This document shows positions 1-10,645 of a stretch of 64,000 nt of DNA, piece by piece (the stretch's first letter is position 1; every line of letters starts with the position of its first letter). A program made the position numbers and the translations under genes. The DNA is from Terfezia claveryi. Taxonomy: Eukaryota > Ascomycota > Pezizomycetes > Pezizales > Pezizaceae. The stretch is taken from positions 248,001-312,000 of the forward strand of contig WHUX01000035.1 in NCBI GenBank assembly GCA_015179025.1, given 5' to 3'. The notes beneath the pieces were generated by a model. It was given only the letters and a program-made list of their open reading frames with translations, was not told the origin of the DNA and ran no database searches.

Positions 1-474
1 CAGAACATTATAGATCTTACTTATTATTGTAGCGAGACTGGAAATATGCCTTCCGATATGCTTCTTTCCTTTGATTTGAGATTTTACTGCCCTGCCCGCA
101 AAATTTTGTTATATCGGACGCTAGTCTAAACCGGACAGGATCCTGGGGATTTATGCAGTCTACGAGGGTGTTGTGCCAACCAGACTATTATGCAGTCCGG
201 TTCAGCAAGTTGTGACTAAAGGGTCATGACTAGTATAGAGATTGGTATAGTGTTGTATTCCCAAGCAGCATGCCAAGATTTATAGTCCGCCACAATAGTT
301 ATTCCAAGTTGCTAATTATACAAGTACTTGTACATTATGTAGTCTTGTACGAAATCACACTAGTTAAGTGGCACAACCGATCCTAGCCCTTCTGCAGATC
401 TGGCGCAAACCTCCGAGCACCAAGCATCTGTCAAGCTGCATCGTGCAGGCCCTTCTTATCACCAGCTCTTCCCC
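1..474. other. intergenic, left edge of window
   Basis: No coding frame with recognisable similarity is seen. The stretch holds one micro-insertion (160-187, listed separately) and would contain the promoter of the NHX1-type gene that starts at 475. Confidence 0.5.
160..187 (+). mobile_element. 28-bp micro-insertion, TAGTCTGGTTGG family
   Basis: The insert ends in GTTGTGCCAACCAGACTA and is preceded by GAGG. It is flanked by an exact 9-bp direct repeat TTATGCAGT at 151-159 and 188-196; one further C also matches. Only one transposon end is present, so this looks like an excision footprint or a terminally truncated copy rather than a self-mobile unit. Confidence 0.75.
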
Positions 475-2749
475 ATGCTGTCGTTTGCAACTGATTTACT
501 GTCCGGCCTGCTTAGTGCGTGTAACTAACCATCTATTACGTATTTGTGGAGTTTGCACTGACTGGATCTACAGAGCGAGAAGCAGAGGACCCTGATACAC
601 AAGGTTATATCCTACTGTGGTGCCCCTCCGCAATCTAGCTCTCTAGAAAGCTAATAATGAGTTTCTCCTGTAGAACCAAGCAATCCTGAGAAGGAAATAT
701 TCTCATCATGGGCACTCTTTATCCTAGTTGCCCTGCTTATAGCAGCGCTGTTCACAAGTTATTACCTACAACTGAAGAAAATTCAGGCAGTGCATGAAAC
801 CGTTATATCTATTTTTGCTGGTGTGTTTCCCAACCAGGTGAACCATAGGGGCAAAGATCTAAAATAGCCATGCTATAGGCATGTTCGTGGGCCTGGTTAT
901 TCGAGCCACAGGTTTAAAATACATCCAAGACCTTATGAAGTTCGATTATCAGTTCTTCTTCAACCTACTATTACCACCCATTATATTGAATTCAGGGTAT
1001 GAGCTGCATCAGGTGTGTTATGACTGAAGTTGAAACGAAGTTCTAGGCGTTCGATGACTGACCGTACAAGGCGAACTTCTTTCGAAATATTGGCACCATC
1101 TTGACTTTTGCATTCGCTGGAACTTTTATCTCAGCCATAGTTGTTGGGTATGTATCACCCTAAATCAATTTATCAACTCGTGGGTGCCCGCTTACAGATT
1201 TTAGGGTTCTACTGTTTGTGTGGTCGCTACTACATTTAGATGGCCTTAGTATCTCCTTCGTCGAGGCCATCTGCGTGGGTGCTACTCTATCAGCTACAGA
1301 CCCAGTCACTATTCTTGCGATATTCAACACCTACAAAGTTGACCCCAAGCTTTATACAGTTATCTTTGGGGAGAGCATCCTCAACGATGCAGTAGCAATT
1401 GTCATGTTCGAAACAGCCCAACAATTTCATGGACATGCACATGTTGGAAGTTTCTTCAAGGGTATTGGTATATTCTTTATTGTTTTCATGGCATCACTTC
1501 TGATTGGTGTATTCGTTGGGATTGCTACTGCCTTGCTATTAAAACACACCTATATACGAAGATTCCCTAGGATCGAATCTTGTATAGTTCTCTTGGTTGC
1601 CTATGCATCCTATTTCTTTTCCAATGGATGTCGTATGTCTGGTAAGTTGTATATCTGATTATCACACGTCATCTCTTATACTGAAACGTGGTTAGGAATC
1701 GTCTCACTGCTCTTTTGTGGAATAACCCTCAAACACTACGCCTATTACAACATGTCTCGGCGCACCCAACTCACGACTAAATACATCTTTCAGGTCCTAG
1801 CACAACTATCTGAGAATTTTATTTTCATTTATCTGGGTTTGTCATTGTTCACAGATAATGAGCTTCGCTTCAAGCCGCTATTCATTATCATGACTACTGT
1901 TGCAATCTGTATTGCTCGATGGGTTGCTGTTTTCCCATTGTCGAAGCTCATCAATGCAACGATTGCATTCCGAGCTAAAAGGCGAGGAAGAACAGTGACG
2001 GAAGAACTACCTCATGCTTACCAGGCTATGCTATTTTGGGCTGGGCTTCGTGGCGCCGTAGGGGTGGCTCTGGCTGCCAGCTTGACGGGGAAGAATGCGC
2101 CCGCCCTACGAATGACGATTTTGGTGGTCGTCGTATTGACAGTGATTGTGTTTGGGGGGACAACTGCTCGCATGCTCGAGATTCTTGGAATCCGAACGGG
2201 TGTGGTTGAAGAAATCGACAGCGACGACGAATTTGATATCGAGGCACCAACGCCCTACCACAAGCGTCCAGGATATGTAGACGGTTCCATGCAGTTGGGC
2301 TCGGTCGGGGCAAGTGGAACTGTATATAGTACGCAATCAACACTAACGCCTATCGACCGCCCGGAATCGAGAACATCTAGGAGATCGAGTCCCTTGACCG
2401 GCAGTCTTCAACGCAGCACAGCTTCCCAACACCCTCATCGAGCCAAGATATGACAGCTCCTTCTGAATACGATAGCGATAGCGAACTACCTCCCATGGCG
2501 CCGATGCCACGGGCAAAGAGCTTAGATAGGTCAAGGTCAGAACCGTCTGAGGGAGGCGACGTGGGCGTTGGTAGTAGCACATTCGGAGCCTCGCTTTCAG
2601 CGGGAAGTGCAATTAGCCAATTGACAGGACTTCTATCAAGCACTACAGATGATCATGCAGAATGGTTCAGGCAGCTGGATGAGGGCTATATAAAACCCCG
2701 GCTACTTCTCAACAGCAAAGGGCATGGAAATGGAGGAGGGCCTGCGTGA
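475..2749 (+). CDS. NHX1: endosomal/vacuolar Na+/H+ exchanger, NHX1 type
   Basis: Multi-pass antiporter exchanging luminal H+ for Na+ or K+ in endosomes and prevacuoles. Model: join(475..514, 574..603, 674..820, 879..1012, 1071..1147, 1205..1641, 1696..2321, 2381..2749), 619 aa, open across all seven junctions. Visible motifs are the first transmembrane segment (SSWALFILVALLIAALF), the family signature FFFNLLLPPIILNSGYELH in exon 4, DPVTILAIF, and the transport core FGESILNDAVAIV in exon 6. The cytosolic tail is Ser-rich and ends near WFRQLDEGYIKPRLL, as in fungal NHX1 homologues. The last intron (2322-2380) has GTATAT and ACTAAC and restores the frame to the conserved tail. The first two exons are the least certain: the ATG at 475 was chosen because a 59-nt intron 515-573 joins it in frame. 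The N-terminal leader is short. The core assignment is firm. Confidence 0.9.
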
Positions 2750-3459
2750 TGAATCAAGGTGGTGGTATGGGCTTTTAGTTTGCATTCATTGGTATCGGTT
2801 TGGGCGGATCTGGAGTAAATGTTTCCCAAAAGTTTCTTTGGTGGTGTGCTTAAGTAATGCTGAGTAGATGACTTGACATTAGATATAGATCATACATACT
2901 TATAGTCTGGTTAGCACAACACCCTCCACATGTTGTGCCAATCAGACTAACATACTTAGGTATTCGGCCATATTTTATCATGCTCGAGCCTTTGTTAATG
3001 CGAATTCTTGAGAGGCATCGAGGCTTGAACGAAATAATTAATATAAAAACCTGTCGTCCTCTTTCCAATTCACTCTGAGGTGAAGTCATAATACCTCAGT
3101 CATGGGGCCATTATCAATTTCAAAGCCGACAGACTTTGGAAATTTTTTTTAGTGGATGCTGACGGTCAGGTAGCAGATGCGGTTTGTCGTCACAAGAATG
3201 TGGCGTTACTGAATGAGGTCTGAATTTACGCCACGTCGTGTAACAAACTTACCCTCAAACCCTTTATCAAACTTCACCTCAGACACCATTTTCACCGGTT
3301 GATTTCAAACATCACTCCTATCTGCTCCTCAGAGTAGGACATTTAAACAAGCCAACGAAGTAAAATTCTACTTACTGTACTCCCGTTTTCCCAGGGATCT
3401 ACAGTGTTATTGATGATTTTGGTGACCTCATGAGAGTGAGATGCAATTTAATGCTTGCA
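2750..3459. other. intergenic, NHX1 3' flank
   Basis: Apart from the 47-bp palindromic insertion at 2903-2949, nothing is recognisable. The right part (about 3240-3459) may be decayed retrotransposon sequence continuing from the reverse transcriptase relic, but no frame holds. Confidence 0.4.
2903..2949. mobile_element. 47-bp two-ended palindromic micro-element
   Basis: Both ends are present as 19-bp inverted repeats (2903-2921 and 2931-2949, 17 of 19 matching) around a 9-bp centre. The left end reads TAGTCTGGTTAGCACAACA. It is flanked by an exact 9-bp direct repeat ACATACTTA at 2894-2902 and 2950-2958. This is the most complete member of the family in the window and shows that its two termini are inverted. 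The two arm mismatches are both transitions. Confidence 0.85.
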
Positions 3460-4282
3460 CACTGCCTGGATCCATCTGAATGCCTTCTGCTGAAATGATC
3501 ATGCCTAAGTAGTGGACCTTTGTCTTATGGAATTCGCATTTTTCTGGTTTTAGATATAGACCAGCATTTTGAAGTGCATCGAGGACCTTGGTAACATGAG
3601 TTCGGTGTTCTTCCAGTGTATTACTATAGATTAAGATATCGTCAAGATAGGCAGTACAGAAGTTGTCCAGAAAAGGGTGAAGGACATCATTAATGAAGTG
3701 TTGGAAGCTGACAGGAGCATTGGTAAGGCCGAAGGGTATAACTAAAGATTCATATAGTCCGTATCATGTTCTAAATGCCGTTTTCCATTCTTCACCTGCA
3801 GCTATTCGAACTAGATTGTAGGCGGTTCGAATATCGAGAGTAGTGTAGTATTTGGCTTTTGAAAGTTGGTGGAGAGTTTCACGAATAAGGGGTAATAGGT
3901 ATCGATTTTTGATGGTGCTTTCATTGAGTCCTCGATAATCAACACATAGACGTAGAGATCCATCCTTTTTCTTTACGAATAAAATTGGTGCACCAGCTGG
4001 AGATGAAGATGCACGAATAAACCCTTTTGACAAGTTTTCTTCCAACCATGTCTTAAGAGCTTGTAGTTCGAATTTTGATAGGGAGTAAAGAGGACCGAAT
4101 GGAGGGGTAAATCCTTCCTTAAGAGGGATCTTGTGATCATAGGGTCGATGAGGAGGGAGAACTTCAGCTACTGCTTTTTGGAAGAGTTGGAGGTATTGAT
4201 GGTATTCAGGTGGTACAAGTTTCTTAATCTTTTCCCCTTCAGTTATTGGTTGTTCGTCAGTAGATAGAATTCGAAGTAACAA
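3460..4282 (-). pseudogene. Ty3/gypsy reverse transcriptase fragment, broken
   Basis: The minus strand encodes the N-terminal part of a Ty3/gypsy reverse transcriptase: [44 protein letters not shown] and [19 protein letters not shown]. The frame stops at 3764-3766 with TGA where the family normally has Arg; one C-to-T change would explain it. The same frame then continues with PFGLTNAP and the catalytic YLDD box (about 3634-3645) and fades near 3460. No protease, RNase H or integrase domain and no LTR is recognisable. I infer an old, inactive copy that RIP may have hit. Confidence 0.9.
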
Positions 4283-6017
4283 GAGATTTCAAGGATGCAT
4301 CTAAAAGCCGTTACAAGAGCGCTGAAAGCTATTCTTTTCCCGCCTTCGTATGTGCACATATCCCCCGTCAGCTGATGACGTTTTACTCTGCGGAAATTTG
4401 GAGGAGTCTCCAATCGCACTGCTGTGAGTTTTTTCGAGAACACTTCGGAAAAGGGGTGCTGGACAATTTGGATAATATACTTCAAATATGAGATAAATGA
4501 ATATATGGTAAGTTAACACTGTTATGGGATTGGTCTAGTTCCAGGCAGTCAGTTGAGTCCAATAAAAGAACAAACCATACATACCAATCTTCCCTACGGT
4601 CTTAGGCTGGCATTGCCCCTGCTTCTTTTGATATATGTGACGTTGCTGCCCGCTGGACTCGGATTCCCTACCTACCGTACTACGCCTCCCCTCTGGTATG
4701 CACACGACAAACCCTTTAGCCTATGATTTTGAGTTTCAGTCAAGACCTGCCGGAAACAGTGGCAACGGAGCCGCGCAGGGTCACAAAATGCCACGTTCAT
4801 GCACGATGCATGAAGATGGTGTAGAACACCACGCGAATGAGAAGCAAGGTGGTGTATCCTCCTGTCAACGGCAAGTGGGAAATCTCCGGAAAGGGAAGGC
4901 TAAAGCCGATGGCGCCCCAACATCAGAGGCTTCGTCAATTACGGTTGAGACGGAAGTAAGAGTGGAGTAGAAGGAATGGTATTTAAAAAGGTAGATTTAT
5001 CACCGTAACTGACTTTCAGATTCCTGTTTCGTCTGGTTGAAGCTTGGTACTGTTAGTTATGGTTTGTGAGTTGCTTCTGTCATGTATGTATGCTGCGCTG
5101 TCCCGTGTGTATATGCGGTTACCCTGAAGTGTCAGGTCAGACCTGCAGAAGTTCTTTCATCTGTTGTTCTCATTTAACAAGTAGCTTGTTCATCCCATTT
5201 CACTACTCTCATAATAGAAAGTTTAAACATTTCAAACTCACTTTTTTTTTCCCTTTTGTTCTTAGTTACTCACCTTAATCAATCTCTAGACTTTGTTTTG
5301 TTGCTAACTACAGTTCGTGTCCATTTATGTCCAGACATTTAACAAAATCACAGCGATAATCGGCAAAAGCGAGTTTTTTCAAGAAGAATACAAAAAATAA
5401 ATAGTTCTTGATCTGAATTAGCATCCACACTCGAATTACCAAATACATTGTTTAGGAGATGCCTTACTTCCCAAAGCCCTGATCCCAAGTGGTGTTTAAA
5501 GAAACGAAATTTTGCCAAGACCACACCAAAATTAAATTAATCAGCTTGCCATCATTAATACTCCTCTTCATGTTGAGAGGAATAGGCTGATTTCAGGTCC
5601 AACAACAGCTTTTGATCAGTCTGTGAAAGTTTCAGGCTAATTACTTTTCGTTCAGAGTTAAGTAATATGGGTTGCAACTAGGTCAGTGTTGTGGAGACTT
5701 CTGGAGCCTTGCTGTAGTTCGGCAAGTAGCAACTTCTCTCTGAGGCACGGCCAGGGCTATATTTCTGATAGAAAAATGTTTCCGTCGTTACTATATATTT
5801 ATTGATTAACACCGACACTATATACTTCTCTCTCTATCATCAAAAAGCCAGCTTAAGTATCTGTCTTAATTTTTATCCATGATAGCTCCTATGCCAGTAA
5901 AGAAGAAGACTGTTTATATCAGCAGTCCTCGGCCTAGTTGCTGAAACACTAAGAGTCCGGGATTAGGTAGACGCGTTCCGTTTTGGCTCCGTCAGCCTCT
6001 ACGTAAATCACCGAGGG

Positions 6018-6034
6018 GTTGTGCAACCAGACTA
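6018..6034 (+). mobile_element. transposon-end fragment, same family
   Basis: GTTGTGCAACCAGACTA, preceded by CGAGGG, matches the right end of the micro-element family with one base missing. The flanks CGTAAATCA and AGTAAACCC agree at only 6 of 9 positions, so a target duplication is not convincing. Confidence 0.5.
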
Positions 6035-6124
6035 AGTAAACCCCTTGTCTCCTCCAAAAGTAGATAGAAGCATTAATCTGGTATAGAAGATACCACATTG
6101 CCCATTGCCTAAAAGAAAGTAGGG

Positions 6125-6141
6125 GTCGTGCCAACCAGACT
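6125..6141 (+). mobile_element. transposon-end fragment, same family
   Basis: A right-end copy reading GTCGTGCCAACCAGACT with the following A, 90 bp from a similar fragment upstream and 65 bp from one downstream. No flanking direct repeat was found. Confidence 0.5.
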
Positions 6142-6204
6142 ATCTATCCATTGACTTTGGTGGGCACGAAAGAGCGGATTCATCGTTCCAACACCCCACT
6201 CCTA

Positions 6205-6235
6205 CCTCTCCGAGGGTGTTGTGCCAACCAGACTA
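6205..6235 (+). mobile_element. 31-bp micro-insertion, TAGTCTGGTTGG family
   Basis: The insert ends with GAGGGTGTTGTGCCAACC followed by AGACTA. It is flanked by an exact 9-bp direct repeat CCACTCCTA (6196-6204 and 6236-6244). Only the right terminus is present. It shares 25 contiguous bases ending in ACTA, apart from the outermost base, with the copy at 160-187. Confidence 0.8.
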
Positions 6236-6837
6236 CCACTCCTAGGCGCAGACCAGTACTGAGTTTTTTTTTATTATTTTTTTTTAAAAAAACTCGGAAC
6301 CGCAGAGCCGCCCACAGAGGCTCAATTTGTATGCATTTTACCTAGGCTGCTCACCCAACTTCATCTCCTGTTGATGAGTTTAGGGTGGTGTGACTCACCT
6401 GAGATCAGGGTAACCCAAACTATATTCTGAAGCCAAATTCAAACTTAGCATGCATAACGTTACGTGTCCTTTTTTGAGAAAGTCGAATGTACGTACATAC
6501 ATACTGTAGAGCAAGATGCAAGTCTATCATCTAGGCCATATAATGCAGCACACCGGCCATGGCCATACTCGATAATATAGAGCAGAACAAGCTATCTTCA
6601 ATCCCCGACACTAACATCATGCAGATCATTCCCTCCTTGATTTCTCCAAACTCTTTCTTACCATATAATCAGAATTCTAGTTGTAGAGGTACAGAAAACC
6701 CCTTTCCGGCATCGTAATGGAACGATTCATGCACAACACGCAAAACAACTCCCCTTTTCTCCATTCTATGTTCATCCTACTCCCAAATACCCTCCTTCCC
6801 AAACCTCCCCCCCACACCATCACCCCAACTCCCCTAG

Positions 6838-7447
6838 TTACTTCTCTGGAATCTCCCAACTATTCACTCCCCACCACCACCTCCTCACCCTCGCGCCGAG
6901 GCCCCGTCCAAGAAACCTCGCACGACTATTCCACGCCCTCCACCCCGCCATCCCCAGACTAAAAATCATGCCCTGCACAAGCGGAAACACAACCTGATCT
7001 CTAATCGTAATCAAGAATATCCTCCACGGATCTCCATTCGCAGAGCTTATACTCGCTAGATAGCTCTGCTCGAATCTGAGGTCAGGTAAGGGGGGCAGAT
7101 GTGCACGACGATGGCCGTGGGAGGGGCCGTGGTGACGGTGGAGGATGGATGAAGAGATGGATGCTGTTTCGTCGGCGTCAGCACCGGCTTCGGAGTCGAG
7201 GTCGGAGTGGTCGATGTCATGGGCGGATTTGTGCTTTTTGAGGGGTGGGGGGGGAGTGGTGGAGCGGGAAAGGTCGGAGTGGTGACGTTTAGAGTCGAGG
7301 GAGGAGGAGGGGTCTCTACAAAGCAAAAGTGATTAACCCAATAAGCCCCTAAATGTGTTATCAGGCCCAAACATCGCCTGGGTAAACTTACAGATGTGAA
7401 TCCTGCACCACAGTCTCCATCGCAAATATTGGTGTAGACTCCGACAT
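6838..7447 (-). CDS. DUF1770-like small fungal protein
   Basis: Function unknown. Model: complement(join(6838..7315, 7392..7447)), 177 aa. The 76-nt intron has GTAAGT and TAG and joins the start MSESTPIFAM to the main exon with an open frame. The middle is Ser/His/Asp-rich and low in complexity. The best-conserved part is LPPLPDLRFEQSYLASI, followed by a hydrophobic stretch (about residues 124-150, around FLITIRDQVVFPLVQGMIFS) and a basic Arg/Trp-rich tail. This layout agrees with my memory of fungal DUF1770 proteins, but the family name is from memory and unchecked. The hydrophobic stretch could be a membrane anchor. Confidence 0.8.
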
Positions 7448-10400
7448 CGTTGGGCCTTGAGATACTATAGTTATTTCCCTCTGATGCTGTCTTTTTCTTC
7501 CCTCCTCACTTCTAAGTAATTGATTTACTAATGCCGGTAGAGAATCAGCAAGAGTTCCTCGCTGTGGCGGGTGCTACCACGTGACAAGGCACTTCTGCAT
7601 CACGTGCTACAGGGTATGTTCTCGTTCACCAATTCCTGATCATCACACAGATTTTTATAGTTACATCATGGTCTATGGTAGTGCCAACCAGACTAGGTCT
7701 ATGGGTCGCATAGGAGTACTGAGTATACAAAAATTAAAATAAAAAAAATGGTCTATATACGGTATCTCATACCTACCGTATATACAGTAGGTGCCGCCTA
7801 GGAAGTACACAGTTAGCCTGCTGGTATCAGTGGAGGTAATCCCGTCTATATAATATTAAACTGCTGCTTCCATGGATATTGGGGCGATGACACAACGTGA
7901 AATTCGAGTCTGCTGACTCACCATCTGCGCTAGTAGTCGTATTTGCATGTACTTTGAGTTGAGGACTGTTGGTTACTGCATTGGGCTAGCCTATGTATAG
8001 AGCTGTAAATACAAGTAAGAGCACATCCACAGGGTCCACAGGGCCTAAGATCTCCTGTTCTACATAACATACATAGACTATTGAGATATATATGGGTATA
8101 TAAGTTTTTTTCAGTTGATCCGATAGCTACTGTGCTCGCCCTCCCCCGACATGTTTTTGGGTTTATCTAGGAGCTGCAAATGTAAGTTACTGAAGGCACC
8201 TTCTCGAGCTTGCATATATAAGCCGCCCACTGCTAGAACTCCCTGTAGCTTCGGGAGGAGCCTATAATCAAAGACCCCGAGAAAATCATTTGGTCGCCAA
8301 CGACAATACCGTCATCTTTCTTAGCTCTCCGGTCTCTTTTCATGTACAAGGTGGTCAGCTGGGGATGAAGGTTAGAGGACGCTGACAGCCTGTGGAGGTA
8401 TATGATTTTGATAGAGGTCGGAGGAGGCCGGAGGTAGTGGTTTCGGCTTCAGATTTAGGTTGGTGATTTGGGTCTTTTATAGTTCTTTACGTTGGCGATA
8501 CAGTTCGAGCGCGGGTAAGACTACAAAAAAAAAATTAATAATAAAAAACTGTTGGTGTGAGGCGGAAGGTGAAGGGATTTACCATGTGGATTTAATTGTG
8601 AGGACCAATGTGAGTACATTTTGGTAAATATGTAATAACTCACCTTTTCACTCACCTACTCACATTTGATAGCTCATCCATCGAGTCGTATATTGATGCG
8701 TTTATTGATTATGGCTCACATATCAACTACTTTAATACCTTTACATTAGTATACTCACATCCAATGCAATTCACCTATTTTACTCGCTCCCATATAGTAT
8801 GTGTACCAAAGTGAAGGTTAGAGCAGGCCCTCCCAGAGGTGGTGGTGATTCCGGAGAAGCGTTGTAGATATTACAATGTGGTGGTCGATCCTCATAGTTG
8901 AATACCCTATCTATGACTTGATGTTATGCTCATTGTATCTTCATGAAAGGTATAAACAAACGGAAGTGCATCATTACCATACTGCAAACCCAAAATGTAA
9001 GAAGCCATGATGCCAATCTCTGCGGACACTCTGCACCACCGTACTCTCTTGTTTGAGCTCAGTAAACCAGTCATTATATTGGCTGACAAATTTGATGAGG
9101 GTTGGCCATATGCCGACTCCGTTTATACAAATCTCGCAATAGAGGTACTTCAATGCAAAGGTATAATACGAGTCCAGAAATATGAGAGTCAATAGCAGTG
9201 TTTGAGATAAGCAATTATGTCATGTACGAATTAAGGTCTTTCGGCTCAGCAGTGACAATTGAACTCCTCAAATGATTATACCCATACCCACATTATTGAG
9301 GAGAGCTTCCGTATCAAAAAACCAAGTATATTGTTAAGGGACATCAAATCCGAAGTTGCCAGAAATTCAGAGCAGTTCGGATTTACCATGCCATACGTGA
9401 GCTCGGTGGTTCGTCCTTAAAACGGTTAGTATTATCTGAAAGAATTCGTTATTTCGTATGAGAGAGAGAAGTGTATATTCGTATACAAAGAATGAAAGAA
9501 GCCACTCGCTTGATTACAACAGTAGAAAATAAGGAGATCCTCCGCCCTTTTAATACCCTGATCCTGAACACCCGATTCCTCAGCCTCGTCATTCATTCCG
9601 TATCAGCCCACTCCATATCGGCTTATCCTGCCGTCAGGTTATCTAGCCTTATCACATTATCCCAGTTTCAACATTATCTAGCTCATGGAGATACACAGCA
9701 TGATATAATAGATGGGAATAGCCAAGATATCGTGAATTTAAAGCGGGGGATGAGATCATCAGACCTACGGTGGCAAGCTATTCCAAGATGTTGCTCTTCA
9801 AGCATGTAGCCTCTTAACAAAGCGGGGATGGCTTAATGATATTTGCAGAGTGTGGTATGGAGGTATGAGATTATGGGTACTGTTTGGGTTGAAGAAGAGA
9901 GCAGTGGACAGAATACTAGAAGGATGAACAGGCTCTATCCAATATACGAGTTAATGGATCAGCTTCACTTGGAGGACACGGTATAAGTCAGAAAGTGGAG
10001 CAATGGGTAAATCGTATATAAACAACAATAGGTAGTCTGACAAGCTTGCGTGCCGAAAATATTGCAAGTAGTAATCGATCATGGGAGTTGTAATATTGAC
10101 TCTTATTCTCTGCATTCATATTCAGAATAGCTACCTGAAATATGCTTCACTTAGGACTGAGACACGTAGTTATGACATTAGCTAAATATATCAATATTAA
10201 AATCATCTCTAAGCTTATATAAATATAGCTAGTAAGTCATGACCAGCAGTTGCTAATGAAGTTTTCTGTGGTAACACAGGACCTCATCGAGCTCAATTTC
10301 ATGTCACAGCAACGCCACCTGAAAATCATATCAAGGTACCCAAAGTACATCATTATTATGACTAAACGGTTTAACAATAGAGAAAACAGTTTATTCATGT

Positions 10401-10645
10401 ACATCGTTAGAATATACCTAAGTTGATCTATCCTATTCACCGTATAAAGTCACACCAAAGTAGAAAAACCCACAAACCAGCAATTTAATACAACTAAAAT
10501 TATAAAAACCACAACCTACTTCAATCCTTTACTATTTTTTCCCAATCTCATTTTCCCAATCTCATTTTCCATATGATCCCCCATTCCCATTCCCAATTCC
10601 TTTTCCATTTTCCTCCCCAAGCTTTTGCTCTTTTACCCCCTCGAT
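7448..10645. other. intergenic, mostly featureless
   Basis: About 3.2 kb without a recognisable gene. It contains the 17-bp micro-insertion (7679-7695), an 11-bp-arm hairpin TATATACGGTA at 7754-7764 with its inverse at 7774-7784, and a run of scattered ACTCAC words between 8600 and 8800. Short frames near 8900-9800 match nothing I know. Confidence 0.5.
7679..7695 (+). mobile_element. 17-bp micro-insertion with 9-bp duplication
   Basis: TAGTGCCAACCAGACTA sits exactly between two copies of GGTCTATGG (7670-7678 and 7696-7704). It is explained as four bases of the left end (TAGT) joined to thirteen bases of the right end, which is what imprecise excision with retained target duplications would leave. 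Confidence 0.85.

Larger units (their letters stand above)
4283..6837. other. intergenic, transposon debris and AT-rich DNA
   Basis: No convincing gene. A 90-aa frame at 4698-4970 (+) has no recognisable domain. The stretch carries three same-orientation transposon-end fragments within 220 bp (6018-6034, 6125-6141, 6205-6235) and an A/T hairpin at 6258-6296 (GAG plus a T-rich run, then an A run plus CTC). The part next to the relic at 3460-4282 may be decayed retroelement. Confidence 0.45.

Noticed and set aside
121..140. TAGTCTAAAC between CGGAC words as a micro-insertion
   Set aside because: Only five flanking bases match and the end departs from the family after TAGTCT.
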